Shown: piece by piece, positions 48,687 through 58,579 of the stretch
Layout of the letters: each line of letters starts with the position of its first letter
How positions within the stretch are numbered: position 1 is the first letter of the stretch
Assembly (NCBI RefSeq): GCF_000482545.1
Contig: NZ_KI519454.1
Location: forward strand, 186,001-250,000
Origin: Arthrobacter sp. 35W
Lineage (GTDB): Bacteria; Actinomycetota; Actinomycetes; Actinomycetales; Micrococcaceae
Length of the DNA: 64,000 nucleotides
Direction of reading: 5' to 3'
Translations under genes and position numbers: made by a program
The notes under the pieces: generated by a model
The model's input: the letters and a program-made list of their open reading frames with translations, nothing else
Told to the model about the DNA's origin: nothing
Database searches by the model: none

Positions 48687-50504
48687 GTGGCCCACCTCCT
48701 AGGCGGAGAAAACCTCTCCGTCGCCTTTGCAACCCGCACCGTCCTGGACGGGGTGACCCTGGGCCTGGAAGAGGGCGACAGGATCGGCATCGTCGGCCGC
48801 AACGGCGACGGCAAGTCCACGCTGATGCGCCTGCTCGCCGGGCGGCAGAGCGCCGATTCCGGCCGCGTCACCGTCCGCGGCGGCGTCCACGTGGGGTACC
48901 TGGACCAGTCCGATGTGCTCGATGCCGACCTGACCGTGGGCGAGGCCATTGTGGGCGACGCCGCCGACCACGAGTGGGCCTCCAACCCCAAAATCCGCGA
49001 GGTCATGGGCGGCCTGGTGGGCGAGGTGGATTGGCACGCCAATGTGCACTCGCTCTCCGGCGGCCAGAAGCGCCGCGTGGCCCTGGCCAAGCTGTTGATC
49101 GGCGACGACGACGTGATCATGCTTGATGAGCCCACCAACCACTTGGATGTGGAGGGCGTGGCCTGGCTGGCCCGGCACCTCAAGGCCCGCTGGCGCGCCA
49201 ACGAGGGCGCCTTCGTGGTGGTCACCCACGACCGCTGGTTCCTCGATGAGGTCTGCAGCCGCACCTGGGAGGTCCACGATGCGATGGTGGACATGTTCGA
49301 CGGCGGCTACGCGGCCTATGTGCTGGCCCGGGCCGAGCGCGACCGCTCCGCCGCCGTGATGGAAAGCAAGCGCACCCAGCTGGTCAAGAAGGAGCTCGCC
49401 TGGCTGCGCCGCGGCGCCCCGGCCCGCACCGCCAAGCCCAAGTTCCGCATCGAGGCGGCCAACGAGCTCATTGCCGACGTCCCCGAGCCGCGCGACACCG
49501 TCTCGCTGAGCAAGATGGCCACCGCCCGCCTGGGCAAGGACGTGCTGGATCTGGAAAACGTCTCCCTCGCCTACACGGCGGAGGACGGCAGCTCCAAGGA
49601 ACTCTTCAACAACATCACCCTGCGCCTGGCACCGGGGGAACGGCTGGGCCTGGTGGGTGTCAACGGTGCCGGCAAGACCACCCTGCTGCGCCTGCTCAAC
49701 GGCGAGATCGCTCCGACGTCGGGCAAGTACAAGAAGGGCACGACGGTCCAGACCGCCGTCCTGAGCCAGGAGGTCAAGGAGCTCGACGACGTCCTGGACC
49801 TGCGCGTGATCGAGGTCATCGAGCGCGAGAAGCGTTCCTTCGCCGTCGCCGGGCGCGAAATGACGGCCGGCCAGCTGGTGGAGCAGCTGGGCTTCACCAA
49901 GGACAAGCAGTGGACGATGGTCAAGGACCTCTCCGGCGGCGAGCGCCGGCGCCTGCAGCTGCTGCGCCTGCTGGTGGGGGAGCCGAATGTGCTGATGCTC
50001 GATGAGCCCACCAATGACCTGGACACCGACACCCTGGCCGCCGTCGAGGACGTCCTGGACGGCTGGCCCGGCACGCTCGTGGTGGTCAGCCACGACCGCT
50101 ACCTGCTCGAGCGCGCCACGGACCACCAGATGGCCCTGCTGGGCGACGGCAAGCTCCGCGGCCTGCCGGGAGGCGTGGACCAATACCTGGAACTGCGCGA
50201 GGCCACCCTCTCCGGCCAGCCGTCCTCCGGCTCGCCGGCAGGGTCCCCGGCCGGATCCGCCGGCTCCTCGGCGGCATCGGGCCCCAGCGAGGCGCAGAAA
50301 CGCGAGGCCCGCAAGGATCTGAACCGGATCGAGCGCCAGTTGGGCAAGATTGCCACGGCCGAGGCCAAGCTGCACTCGCAGATGGAGTCCAAGGTGGGGG
50401 ACTACGAGGCCCTGGGCGAGCTCAACCGGAAGCTGGCCGATCTGGCGGGGGAGAAGGAGGAGCTCGAGCTGGAATGGCTCGAGGCCTCCGAAATCCTCGA
50501 ATAG
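48687..50504 (+). CDS. ABC-F family ATPase (Uup/EttA-like translation factor)
   Basis: 605 residues with two complete ABC modules and no membrane domain: Walker A GRNGDGKST, signature LSGGQKRRVALAKLL, Walker B VIMLDEPTNHLD and H-loop VTHDRWFL in the first; GVNGAGKTT, LSGGERRRLQLL, VLMLDEPTNDLD and VSHDRYLL in the second. The C-terminus ends in a Ser/Gly/Pro linker and a coiled-coil (KDLNRIERQLGKIATAEAKLHSQ), as in Uup. ABC-F proteins act on the ribosome E site. The tandem repeat array begins four bases after its stop. Confidence 0.92.
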   Translation: MAHLLGGENLSVAFATRTVLDGVTLGLEEGDRIGIVGRNGDGKSTLMRLLAGRQSADSGRVTVRGGVHVGYLDQSDVLDADLTVGEAIVGDAADHEWASNPKIREVMGGLVGEVDWHANVHSLSGGQKRRVALAKLLIGDDDVIMLDEPTNHLDVEGVAWLARHLKARWRANEGAFVVVTHDRWFLDEVCSRTWEVHDAMVDMFDGGYAAYVLARAERDRSAAVMESKRTQLVKKELAWLRRGAPARTAKPKFRIEAANELIADVPEPRDTVSLSKMATARLGKDVLDLENVSLAYTAEDGSSKELFNNITLRLAPGERLGLVGVNGAGKTTLLRLLNGEIAPTSGKYKKGTTVQTAVLSQEVKELDDVLDLRVIEVIEREKRSFAVAGREMTAGQLVEQLGFTKDKQWTMVKDLSGGERRRLQLLRLLVGEPNVLMLDEPTNDLDTDTLAAVEDVLDGWPGTLVVVSHDRYLLERATDHQMALLGDGKLRGLPGGVDQYLELREATLSGQPSSGSPAGSPAGSAGSSAASGPSEAQKREARKDLNRIERQLGKIATAEAKLHSQMESKVGDYEALGELNRKLADLAGEKEELELEWLEASEILE

Positions 50505-50507
50505 CCA

Positions 50508-51503
50508 CGGCTGGGGAGCGAGGCCTCTTGACGCCTCCATGCGCAGCGGGGACGCACTTCCCCGTTGGGGACGCGTCCACATTTGCGTCCTTGGAGGGGA
50601 ACGACGTCGTGACTTGGGGACGCGCCCGCCGCACCGGATTTCGACAGGCTCAATCACCGGGTTCGCTGGTCGAGCGGCTGGGGAGCGAGGCCTCTTTACG
50701 CCTCCATGCGCATCGGGGACGCACTTCCCCGTGGGGGACGCGTCCACATTTGCGTCCTTGGAGGGGAACGACGTCGTGACTTGGGGACGCGCCCGCCGCA
50801 CCGGATTTCGACAGGCTCAATCACCGGGTTCGCTGGTCGAGCTTGGGGCCACGGCCGCGAGGCCTCTTGACGCATCCATGCGCAGCGGGGACGCACTTCC
50901 CCGTTGGGGACGCGTCCACATTTGCGTCCTTGGAGGGGAACGACGTCGTGACTTGGGGACGCGCCCGCCGCACCGGATTTCGACAGGCTCAATCACCGGG
51001 TTCGCTGGTCGAGTGGAGCCGAGGCCTCTTTACGCCTCCATGCGCAGCGGGGACGCACTTCCCCGTTGGGGACGCGTCCACATTTGCGTCCTTGGAGGGG
51101 AATGACGTCGTGACTTGGGGACGCGCCCGTCGTACCGGATTTCGACAGGCTCAATCACCGGGTTCGCTGGTCGAGCTTGGGGCCACGGCCGCGAGGCCTC
51201 TTGACGCCTCCATGCGCAGCGGGGACGCACTTCCCCGTTGGGGACGCGTCCACATTTGCGTCCTTGGAGGGGAACGACGTCGTGACTTGGGGACGCGCCC
51301 GCCGCACCGGATTTCGACAGGCTCAATCACCGGGTTCGTTGGTCGAGCGGCTGGGGAGCGAGGCCTCTTGACGCCTCCATGCGCATCGGGGACGCACTTC
51401 CCCGTTGGGGACGCGTCCACATTTGCGTCCTTGGAGGGGAACGACGTCGTGACTTGGGCATGCGCCCGCCGCACCGGATTTCGACAGGCTCAATCACCGG
51501 GGC
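50508..51503. repeat. Tandem array of six ~143-bp repeats with variable linkers
   Basis: Six units begin with GAGGCCTCTT at 50520, 50687, 50859, 51021, 51193 and 51360, giving periods of 167, 172, 162, 172 and 167 bases. Each unit contains GGGGACGCACTTCCCC, GGGGACGCGTCC, TTTGCGTCCTTGGAGGGGAA, ACGACGTCGT and ends with TTTCGACAGGCTCAATCACC. The units are almost identical; the period differences lie in short linkers of three kinds (GGCTGGGGAGC, CTTGGGGCCACGGCCGC and TGGAGCC). Period lengths are not multiples of three, and open frames on both strands are incidental. The region from the ABC-F stop to tRNA-Gln holds nothing else recognisable. Confidence 0.92.
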
Positions 51504-51578
51504 TCGGGGCCAAGTCGCGCGAGGGCGGGGGCACATGGCACACTTGGTACTCGTGCGAACGTCCAGGCGTTGGCACGG

Positions 51579-51650
51579 TCCGCTCTGGTGTAATGGCAGC
51601 ACCCCAGCCTTTGGAGCTGTGGAGTATAGGTTCGAGTCCTATGGGCGGAA
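51579..51650 (+). tRNA. tRNA-Gln (anticodon UUG)
   Basis: 72-base cloverleaf: acceptor TCCGCTC (51579-51585) with GGGCGGA (51643-51649), D stem GTGT/GCAC, anticodon loop CTTTGGA with TTG at 51611-51613, and T arm ATAGG-TTCGAGT-CCTAT. The outermost anticodon-stem pair is a C-T mismatch and CCA is not encoded. The position just upstream of glmU is conserved in actinobacteria. Confidence 0.93.
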
Positions 51651-51736
51651 CACCTGGACCAGTCCGAGTGCGGGTAACATTGGCATAGCCCTTGCTCAGT
51701 TTGATCACGGACCTTGTCCGGGAGGAGTGCCACTTA

Positions 51737-53275
51737 GTGAGCCCCCAAGACGCCAGTACTGTCCTTCCCGCCTCCGTCCAGCCAGCCGCCGTCGTGGTGT
51801 TGGCAGCCGGCGCGGGCACGCGGATGAAGTCGCGCACCCCCAAAATCCTGCATGAAATCGGCGGCACCTCCATGGTCGGCCACGCCCTCGCGGCGGCCCG
51901 CGGCCTGGATCCCGAGCGCCTCGCCGTCGTGGTCCGCCACGAACGCGATCTGGTGGCGGCGCATCTGGCCACGCTGGACGGCTCCGCGGTGATCGTGGAC
52001 CAGGACGAGGTCCCCGGCACCGGCCGCGCCGTCCAGGCCGCACTTGACGCACTGGACGCCGAGGCACCCGTGGCCGGCACCGTCGTCGTGACCTACGGCG
52101 ATGTTCCGCTGCTGACCACCGAGCTGCTCAAGGAGCTGGTGGCCAGCCACGAGGAGCAGGGCAACGCCGTCACGGTCCTGACGGCCGTGCTGGAGGACGC
52201 CGCCGGCTATGGCCGCATCCTGCGCGAAGCGGACGGCACTGTGGCCGGCATCCGCGAGCACAAGGACGCCTCCGACGCCGAGCGGCAGATCCGTGAGATC
52301 AACTCCGGCATCTACGCCTTCGACGCCGAGGTGCTGCGCAGTTCGCTGGGGCAGGTCACCGTCAACAACGCCCAGGGCGAGATGTACCTGACGGACGTGC
52401 TCTCCATCGCCCGCACCGGCGGCGGCCGCGTTGCCGCCGTCGTGACCACCGACCGCTGGCAGGTGGAGGGCGCCAACGACCGCGTCCAGCTTGCCGCCCT
52501 CGGTGCCGAGCACAACCGCCGCACCGTGGAGCGCTGGATGCGCGCCGGAGTGTCGGTCATCGACCCGGCCACCACCTGGATCGACTCCACAGTGGTGCTG
52601 GACGAGGACGTCACCATCCTGCCCGGCACCCAGCTGCACGGATCCACCACCGTGGCGCGCGACGCCGTCGTCGGCCCGGACAGCACGCTGACGGACGTCC
52701 AGATCGGCGAGGGTGCACATGTCACCCGCACGCACGGCTCCGGCACCATCATCGGCGAGGGCGCCAGCGTGGGTCCGTTCACCTACCTGCGCGCGGGCAC
52801 CGTCCTGGGCGCCGACGGCAAGATCGGCGCCTTCTACGAGACGAAGAACGTCACCATCGGCCGCGGTTCCAAGCTCTCCCACCTGGGCTATGCCGGGGAT
52901 GCGGAGATCGGCGAGGACACCAACATCGGCTGCGGCAACATCACCGCCAACTACGACGGCGTGAACAAGCACCGGACCAAGATCGGCTCCGGCGTGCGCA
53001 CCGGGTCGAACACCGTGTTTGTGGCCCCCGTTGAGGTCGGCGACGGCGCGTACTCCGGTGCCGGCGCCGTGATCCGCAAGGACGTCCCCGCCGGGGCCCT
53101 GACGCTCAATGCCGCCTCCCAGCGCAACATCCCCGGCTGGGTTGAGAGCCACCGCCCCGGCTCCATCTCCGCCACCCTGGCCGCCGCCGCAGACAGCGCA
53201 GCAAGCGCAGTAGACAGCGCAGCGAGCGCCGCCGGGGCGGACACTGTGGACGCCGCCGCGGCTTCCGGTTCCTGA
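51737..53275 (+). CDS. glmU: Bifunctional GlcNAc-1-P uridyltransferase / GlcN-1-P acetyltransferase
   Basis: 512-residue enzyme making UDP-GlcNAc for peptidoglycan. The N-terminal pyrophosphorylase has LAAGAGTRMKSRTPKILHEIGG and the C-terminal left-handed beta-helix has hexapeptide repeats and the acetyltransferase region GYAGDAEIGEDTNIGCGNITANYDG. It has an Ala/Ser-rich, probably disordered tail. GTG 51737 is preceded by GGAGGAG (51721-51727, nine-base spacing). It is followed after 63 bases by prs. Confidence 0.96.
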   Translation: MSPQDASTVLPASVQPAAVVVLAAGAGTRMKSRTPKILHEIGGTSMVGHALAAARGLDPERLAVVVRHERDLVAAHLATLDGSAVIVDQDEVPGTGRAVQAALDALDAEAPVAGTVVVTYGDVPLLTTELLKELVASHEEQGNAVTVLTAVLEDAAGYGRILREADGTVAGIREHKDASDAERQIREINSGIYAFDAEVLRSSLGQVTVNNAQGEMYLTDVLSIARTGGGRVAAVVTTDRWQVEGANDRVQLAALGAEHNRRTVERWMRAGVSVIDPATTWIDSTVVLDEDVTILPGTQLHGSTTVARDAVVGPDSTLTDVQIGEGAHVTRTHGSGTIIGEGASVGPFTYLRAGTVLGADGKIGAFYETKNVTIGRGSKLSHLGYAGDAEIGEDTNIGCGNITANYDGVNKHRTKIGSGVRTGSNTVFVAPVEVGDGAYSGAGAVIRKDVPAGALTLNAASQRNIPGWVESHRPGSISATLAAAADSAASAVDSAASAAGADTVDAAAASGS

Positions 53276-53338
53276 GCACCACCCGCACACCCCCATGCAA
53301 GCCCGCAGCCCCCAGCAGTACAGCGAGAAAGTGATTCC

Positions 53339-54319
53339 ATGAGCGAACTCAGCCATAGCATCGACAAGAAATTGGTGCTGGCGTCCGGCCGCGCGCACCC
53401 CGAACTGGCCGCCGAGGTGGCCAGGGAGCTGGAGACCGAACTGCTGCCCATGTCGGCCTATGACTTCGCCAATGGTGAGATCTACGTCCGCTCCGGCGAA
53501 AGCGTGCGCGGAAAGGATGTCTTCATCATCCAGTCGCACCCGGCTCCGCTGAACAACTGGCTCATGGAACAGCTGATCATGTGCGACTCGTTCAAGCGTG
53601 CCTCGGCCCGCCGCGTCACGGTGGTTTCCCCGTTCTACCCCTACGCCCGCCAGGACAAGAAGGGCCGCGGCCGCGAGCCGATCTCGGCCCGTCTGGTGGC
53701 GGACCTGTACAAGACCTCCGGTGCGGACCGCATCATGAGCGTTGACCTGCACACCGCGCAGATCCAGGGCTTCTTCGACGGCCCCGTGGACCACCTGTTC
53801 GCGATCCCGCTGCTGGCGGACTACATCCGCACCCGCGTTGACGCCGACAACATCACCGTGGTGTCCCCGGACACCGGCCGCGTCCGCGTGGCAGAGCAGT
53901 GGGCCGAGCGCCTCGGCGGCGCCCCGCTGGCCTTCGTGCACAAGTCGCGCGACCTCACCGTGCCCAACCAGGCCGTCTCCAAGACCGTCGTGGGCCAGAT
54001 CGAGGGCCGCACCTGTGTGCTGATTGATGACATGATCGACACCGGTGGAACCATCGCCGGCGCCGTGCGCGTGCTCAAGGACGCCGGCGCCAAGGATGTC
54101 ATCATCGCCGCCACGCACGCCGTGTTCTCCGACCCGGCCGCACAGCGCCTGGCCGAGTGCGGTGCCCGCGAAGTGGTGGTCACCAACACGCTGCCCATCC
54201 CGGCCGCCAAGCGCTTCGACTCGCTGACGGTGCTCTCCATCGCTCCGTTGATAGCCCGGGCCATCAAGGAAGTCTTCGAGGACGGCTCGGTCACCAGCCT
54301 GTTCGACGGCCAGGCCTGA
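53339..54319 (+). CDS. prs: Ribose-phosphate pyrophosphokinase
   Basis: 326-residue PRPP synthase supplying purine, pyrimidine, His, Trp and NAD synthesis, and in actinobacteria also decaprenyl-phosphoryl-arabinose precursors. Motifs: YDFANGEIYVRSGESVRG, YPYARQDKKGRGREP, DLHTAQIQGFFDGPVDHL and the PRPP loop VLIDDMIDTGGTIAG. The glmU-prs order matches Rv1018c-Rv1017c. A long hairpin terminator follows. Confidence 0.96.
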   Translation: MSELSHSIDKKLVLASGRAHPELAAEVARELETELLPMSAYDFANGEIYVRSGESVRGKDVFIIQSHPAPLNNWLMEQLIMCDSFKRASARRVTVVSPFYPYARQDKKGRGREPISARLVADLYKTSGADRIMSVDLHTAQIQGFFDGPVDHLFAIPLLADYIRTRVDADNITVVSPDTGRVRVAEQWAERLGGAPLAFVHKSRDLTVPNQAVSKTVVGQIEGRTCVLIDDMIDTGGTIAGAVRVLKDAGAKDVIIAATHAVFSDPAAQRLAECGAREVVVTNTLPIPAAKRFDSLTVLSIAPLIARAIKEVFEDGSVTSLFDGQA

Positions 54320-54321
54320 AC

Positions 54322-54374
54322 CCCACCCGCTCCCGAGGCTCGCAAGCTCGCCTCGGGGCCCTCGCGGGTGTGGG
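54322..54374 (+). terminator. Terminator after prs
   Basis: Inner stem CCCGAGG (54332-54338) with CCTCGGG (54351-54357) and outer stem CCCACCCGC (54322-54330) with GCGGGTGTGGG (54364-54374). No long T run follows. Confidence 0.6.
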
Positions 54375-54426
54375 CCCAACTAACACTGTGCCAGCCCCTG
54401 TGGTCCATTCGGACTGCGGGGGCTGG

Positions 54427-54565
54427 TATCGTTAAAAGCGAAACCTTGGCGAGGGAGTGGCCTCCACTCCGTTATCGACTCGGTCTGCAACTCCTTCGCG
54501 GCAACGCGGTGGTTCGTGCCAGGCCTTGTGTTCTTGCTGACCATCACCCACGAAGGAGTTTTTTC
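54427..54565 (+). promoter_or_regulatory. rplY promoter and ~125-base leader
   Basis: TATCGT at 54427-54432 is the likely -10 box. The leader contains GGAGTGG-CCT-CCACTCC (54455-54471), a strong short hairpin, and GC-rich flanks before AGGAG upstream of ATG 54566. A leader of this length before a single ribosomal protein suggests autogenous or stress control. Confidence 0.45.
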
Positions 54566-55129
54566 ATGACTGAAATCAAGCTTGCCGCAGAACTGCGCAC
54601 CGAATTCGGCAAGGGCGCTGCCCGCCGTGCCCGCCGCGCCTCCCAGATCCCCGCCGTCATCTACGGCCACGGCGAAGAGCCCATCCACATCGTTCTGCCG
54701 GAGCGCGAGACCACCCGCGCCGTGCGTGCCTCCAACGCCCTGCTGACCCTGAACGTTGCCGGCGAAGAGCACCTCGCCCTGGTCAAGGACATCCAGCGCG
54801 ACCCGCTGCTGCAGATCATCGAGCACATCGACCTGCTGACCGTCGTCAAGGGCGAGAAGGTCACCGTTGAGATCCCCGTCGTCCTCGTGGGCGAAGCTGC
54901 TTCCGGCACCGTTGTGAGCCAGGAAGCCAACCACATCTCCCTCGAGGCCGAGGCCACCCACGTGCCGGTGCACGTTGAGGTTTCCATCGAGGGCCGCAAG
55001 GCCGGCGAGCGCATCCACGCTTCCGACCTGGTTCTGCCGACCGGCTCCACCCTGCTGGCCGACGCCGAGACCCTGATCGTGAACTTCAACGAGGCTGCTG
55101 CCGCGCCCGAAGAAGCTGCTGCAGAGTAG
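54566..55129 (+). CDS. rplY: Ribosomal protein bL25, long CTC/TL5 form
   Basis: 187-residue bL25 with the N-terminal 5S rRNA-binding domain (ELRTEFGKGAARRARRASQIPAVIYG) and the additional C-terminal TL5/CTC beta domain, ending in an acidic Ala/Glu tail. It binds 5S rRNA in the large subunit; the long form is linked to general stress in Bacillus. AAGGAG precedes the ATG. Eleven bases separate it from pth. Confidence 0.95.
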   Translation: MTEIKLAAELRTEFGKGAARRARRASQIPAVIYGHGEEPIHIVLPERETTRAVRASNALLTLNVAGEEHLALVKDIQRDPLLQIIEHIDLLTVVKGEKVTVEIPVVLVGEAASGTVVSQEANHISLEAEATHVPVHVEVSIEGRKAGERIHASDLVLPTGSTLLADAETLIVNFNEAAAAPEEAAAE

Positions 55130-55140
55130 TCTTCGCCTTC

Positions 55141-55725
55141 ATGAGCAACACCTGGCTTGTAGTCGGGCTCGGGAACCCCGGGCCCGGCTACAGCCGCAAC
55201 AGACACAATATTGGCTACATGGTGGTCGAGGAGCTGGCATCGCGCGTGGGCTCCTCCTTTAAGAGCCACAAGGCCCGGGCCCTGGTGGCCGAGGGCCGGC
55301 TGGGCATTGGCGGCCCCAAGCTGATCCTGGCGAAGTCGCTGACCTTCATGAACCTCACGGGCGGCCCGACGGCGGCCCTGGCCAAGTTCTTCGACATCGA
55401 GGCGGACCATGTGGTGGCCGTCCATGACGAGATCGACATTCCCTTCGACACCATCAAGCTCAAGCTTGGCGGCGGCGAGGGCGGACACAATGGCCTGCGC
55501 GACATCTCCAAAACGCTCGGCACCAAGGACTACTACCGTGTCCGTGTCGGCGTCGGGCGCCCGCCCGGCCGCCAGGACGCGGCGGACCACGTGTTGAAGG
55601 ATTTTTCCTCCACGGAGGCCAAGGAGCTGCCGTTCCTGATCGGCGACGCCGCCGATGCGACGGAGCTGCTCATCACCGATTCGCTGGTCGCCGCCCAGCA
55701 GAAATTCCACGGGCAGACCCGCTAA
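55141..55725 (+). CDS. pth: Peptidyl-tRNA hydrolase
   Basis: 194-residue enzyme releasing peptides from drop-off peptidyl-tRNAs. Signature regions VVGLGNPGPGYSRNRHNIGYMVVEEL (catalytic His in RHNIG), KSLTFMNLTGG and DEIDIPF...GGEGGHNGLRDI are intact. The rplY-pth pair matches Rv1015c-Rv1014c. A TAGTCT overlapping the rplY stop, eight bases before the ATG, may supply a second leaderless promoter. Confidence 0.96.
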   Translation: MSNTWLVVGLGNPGPGYSRNRHNIGYMVVEELASRVGSSFKSHKARALVAEGRLGIGGPKLILAKSLTFMNLTGGPTAALAKFFDIEADHVVAVHDEIDIPFDTIKLKLGGGEGGHNGLRDISKTLGTKDYYRVRVGVGRPPGRQDAADHVLKDFSSTEAKELPFLIGDAADATELLITDSLVAAQQKFHGQTR

Positions 55726-55840
55726 AGGCACACCCGTCATATGTGTCGCAGCCCACATGATTTGCTGCACTGGGTCCCGGCTGCGCTGTATGGTGAAGGC
55801 TACGCACAATCAGCCACTTGACCGGGTCCGGGGGTGTTAG

Positions 55841-58579
55841 ATGAGCGAGCCCCGAACAGGGTGGACCAACGGCCACCCCACCCCTGCAGAGGGGGCCGGC
55901 GAGGCACGTCCCATGGGCGCCGCGGCCCGGCGCGCCTGGTCCTCGGTCGTCCGCCAGGACGTGGTTGAATCGGTGGCGGCCCTGCTCGAAAACAACGGGG
56001 TTGAAGGCGTCGTTGTCAGCGGCGCCGCCGGAACCGGCAAGACCGCCCTGGCCCGCGCCGTCGAGCGCCGGCTGGGCCGCGGAACCCACTTTCTGCATCT
56101 GTACGGCAAGCGCACCAGCGACGCCGTCCCCTTCGGGCAGTTCGATTTCCTCCTGGCCCGCATGCCCGCCGCCGCCGCGAGTTCGCCCGGCGCCATCGTG
56201 AGCCATCTGTCGGACCTGATCCTCGAGGACGCGCAGGGACGCTCCATTGTCGTGGTGGTCGATGACATGCCCGCCATGGACAATATGAGCACGGCCGTCC
56301 TGATGCACCTGATGCTCAGTGGAACGGCCAGTGTGCTTGTGCTGGTGCGCCACGTGGCCGACCTTCCCGAGGACCTGGCCTGGCGGCTCAAGGACCATTT
56401 GATGCGCCAGGTCCATCTGGAGGAATTCAGCCGGGATGAGGTGCTGGAGCTGCTCACCGGCACCCTGGGCCAGGTCGTGTCGGCCACGGCAGTCAGCACC
56501 CTCCACGCGGCCAGCCGGGGGAATCCGCTGGTGCTCCAGGCGCTGGTGGCCGAGCAGCTGCGGTCCGGGAATCTGCAGCTGCAGGGCAATGTCTGGGCGC
56601 TGAAGGGCCGCGTGAGTGTGGATTCGGCCCAGACCCTGTCGGAGGTGGTCCGCGCCCGTCTCGCCCTGGAAAGCAAGGCGGTGCGCGAGGCATTGGAGCA
56701 CCTGGCCATGCTGCGCCGCACACCGCTGGCCGTGCTCGTGGAGCTGTGGGGGCCCGACGTCGTCACGGAGCTTGAGTCGGCCGGCTACCTGGCCATCGAG
56801 CGCGATGGCCGGCATTGGGTGGAATTGGCTGATGCCTATTTGGGCGAGGTGCTGCGCGGCTGGATGAACGAGGACCGGCGGCGGGATGTCTACCAGCGGA
56901 TCTCCTCCGCCGTCGGCCCGGACCCCGGGCGTCTGGAGCGCGAGGACGTCCTCAGTTTCGCCCTGTGGAGCCTGGACGGCGGCGTGCCGGTGGAGCCGGG
57001 CATCGCCCTGGCCGCCGCCCGGTCCGCCATGGACCTCTTTGATCCGGAGCTGGCCCTCAAATGCGCCCAGTTGGTGTCCACCAGTGAACCCGAGTGGGTG
57101 GCTGCCGCCCAGTTGCGCGCCAAGGCCCACATCGCCCAGTCCAATCCGGCGCTTGCGCTGGCCGCCCTGCAGGAGGCCACCGCCGGGCAGCTGGATGCCT
57201 TGACGGCCGCGGAGTACGGCTCCTACATGGTGGATCTGTGCCGGGTGCTGGTCCGCCTGCCAGGCGGCGAGGCCCGGATTGCCGAGGTGCTCGGCGGCGC
57301 GGAGGAGCACATGTCCGCCCTGGCGCTGAGCTCGGACGACGACGAGGATCTGGGCGAAGGTGCGGACCAGCTGCGGCTGGCCAGATTCGCCGCGATGGTC
57401 CACGCCGGTGATTTTGCCGCGGCCCGCACCCCGCTGGAGGACGCCCACCGCACCGGCGCGGCGGAATCCTTCCGGCTCAACTGCGGAGCATTGCTGTCCA
57501 TTGTCTGGGCCATGACCGGACAGGAGCTCGACGCCGTCGTGCTGGCCAAGGAGGTGCTGGCCGCGGCCCGGGAGGCGGACCTGCGGCTGGCGATGGCCGC
57601 CGAGGTCCAGCAGGGCATGTACCTGGGCCTGCTGTTCTCCGGCGACTGGCGGGCCTGTACGGTGATGCTGCGGCGCGTGTTGGAGGAGGCCGGCTCGGCC
57701 ATGGACTATGTCGGCGGCGCCACCGAACTGGCCCTCGGGGTGGCCTACACCTATGCCGGCCACGGCTCCCTGGCGCTGGGGCTCCTGATGGGGGCCAGGG
57801 CCCAGCAGGAGGCGCGCGGATCACTGGTGGATCCGGTGCTGGTGCATTCGGCCCTGGCGTTCGCCTACGCCCAGCTGGACGACGCCGCCGCCGCGCGCCG
57901 CCACCTGGATCTGGCCGAGTCCGGCGGTACGCCGGCGGAATGGGTGGTGGGCTCGATGGCGAAATTCTGCAATCTGATGGCCCGGCGCTGGCTGCAGGAG
58001 CCGGGCGCCAAACAGAAACTCATTGAATCCGCCCGGGAGGATCTGGCCCAGGGCCGGCTGACGGCGGCGTCCACCAGCCTGTTCGGTGCCACAGTCCATG
58101 GGACCGATGAGGAATTCGCGCTGTTGGAATCGATCAGCGCCCAACGCCAGGGCTCCATGGCGCGGATCAATGTGCTCACGGCCATCGGCAGCCGGACCAA
58201 GGATGTTCCCACCCTGCTGGAGGCGGCGGAGACGGCCCGCGGGCTGGGCCTGGACGCCGTCGAATCCCGGGCGCTGGTGCTGGCCACGGACATCGCCCGG
58301 GAACGCCACAGCTCCACGCTGGCCAGGTCCGCGCAGCAGCGGCTCGATGAGCTGACGGAGCGGCTGCCGCTGCTGCCGCTGGCCCCCCACACCCATGGCC
58401 CGGAGCTCACCGGCCGGGAGCGGCAGATCGCCAAGATGGCCAGCCAGGGGCTGAGCAACCGGGAGATGGCCGCCGCGTTGGATGTCTCGGTGCGCACCGT
58501 GGAGGGGCACCTGTACCAAATTTTCACCAAGTTGGGGATTTCCTCCCGCGCCGACCTTGAAGGACCCGTGCATGTCTGA
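55841..58579 (+). CDS. LuxR-family ATPase regulator (LAL type), first of three
   Basis: 912-residue giant regulator: an N-terminal AAA/STAND ATPase with Walker A GAAGTGKT (61-68) and Walker B SIVVVVDD (D141, D142), a long helical repeat region, and a C-terminal LuxR helix-turn-helix ([51 protein letters not shown]; key residues [11 protein letters not shown]). Such proteins are MalT-like ATP-dependent activators. A TATGGT at 55789-55794 is a possible -10. The stop overlaps the next gene by eight bases. Confidence 0.9.
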   Translation: MSEPRTGWTNGHPTPAEGAGEARPMGAAARRAWSSVVRQDVVESVAALLENNGVEGVVVSGAAGTGKTALARAVERRLGRGTHFLHLYGKRTSDAVPFGQFDFLLARMPAAAASSPGAIVSHLSDLILEDAQGRSIVVVVDDMPAMDNMSTAVLMHLMLSGTASVLVLVRHVADLPEDLAWRLKDHLMRQVHLEEFSRDEVLELLTGTLGQVVSATAVSTLHAASRGNPLVLQALVAEQLRSGNLQLQGNVWALKGRVSVDSAQTLSEVVRARLALESKAVREALEHLAMLRRTPLAVLVELWGPDVVTELESAGYLAIERDGRHWVELADAYLGEVLRGWMNEDRRRDVYQRISSAVGPDPGRLEREDVLSFALWSLDGGVPVEPGIALAAARSAMDLFDPELALKCAQLVSTSEPEWVAAAQLRAKAHIAQSNPALALAALQEATAGQLDALTAAEYGSYMVDLCRVLVRLPGGEARIAEVLGGAEEHMSALALSSDDDEDLGEGADQLRLARFAAMVHAGDFAAARTPLEDAHRTGAAESFRLNCGALLSIVWAMTGQELDAVVLAKEVLAAAREADLRLAMAAEVQQGMYLGLLFSGDWRACTVMLRRVLEEAGSAMDYVGGATELALGVAYTYAGHGSLALGLLMGARAQQEARGSLVDPVLVHSALAFAYAQLDDAAAARRHLDLAESGGTPAEWVVGSMAKFCNLMARRWLQEPGAKQKLIESAREDLAQGRLTAASTSLFGATVHGTDEEFALLESISAQRQGSMARINVLTAIGSRTKDVPTLLEAAETARGLGLDAVESRALVLATDIARERHSSTLARSAQQRLDELTERLPLLPLAPHTHGPELTGRERQIAKMASQGLSNREMAAALDVSVRTVEGHLYQIFTKLGISSRADLEGPVHV

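Noticed and set aside
50508-51503. Possible CRISPR array
   Set aside because: Units are about 143-170 bases with near-identical content and tiny linkers; CRISPR repeats are 20-50 bases with unique spacers, and no cas genes are present.
50350-51688. Long open frames through the repeat array on both strands (up to 281 codons)
   Set aside because: They arise because the GC-rich repeat has few stops. Periods of 162-172 bases shift frame from copy to copy, there is no ribosome-binding site, and the predicted proteins resemble nothing but each other.
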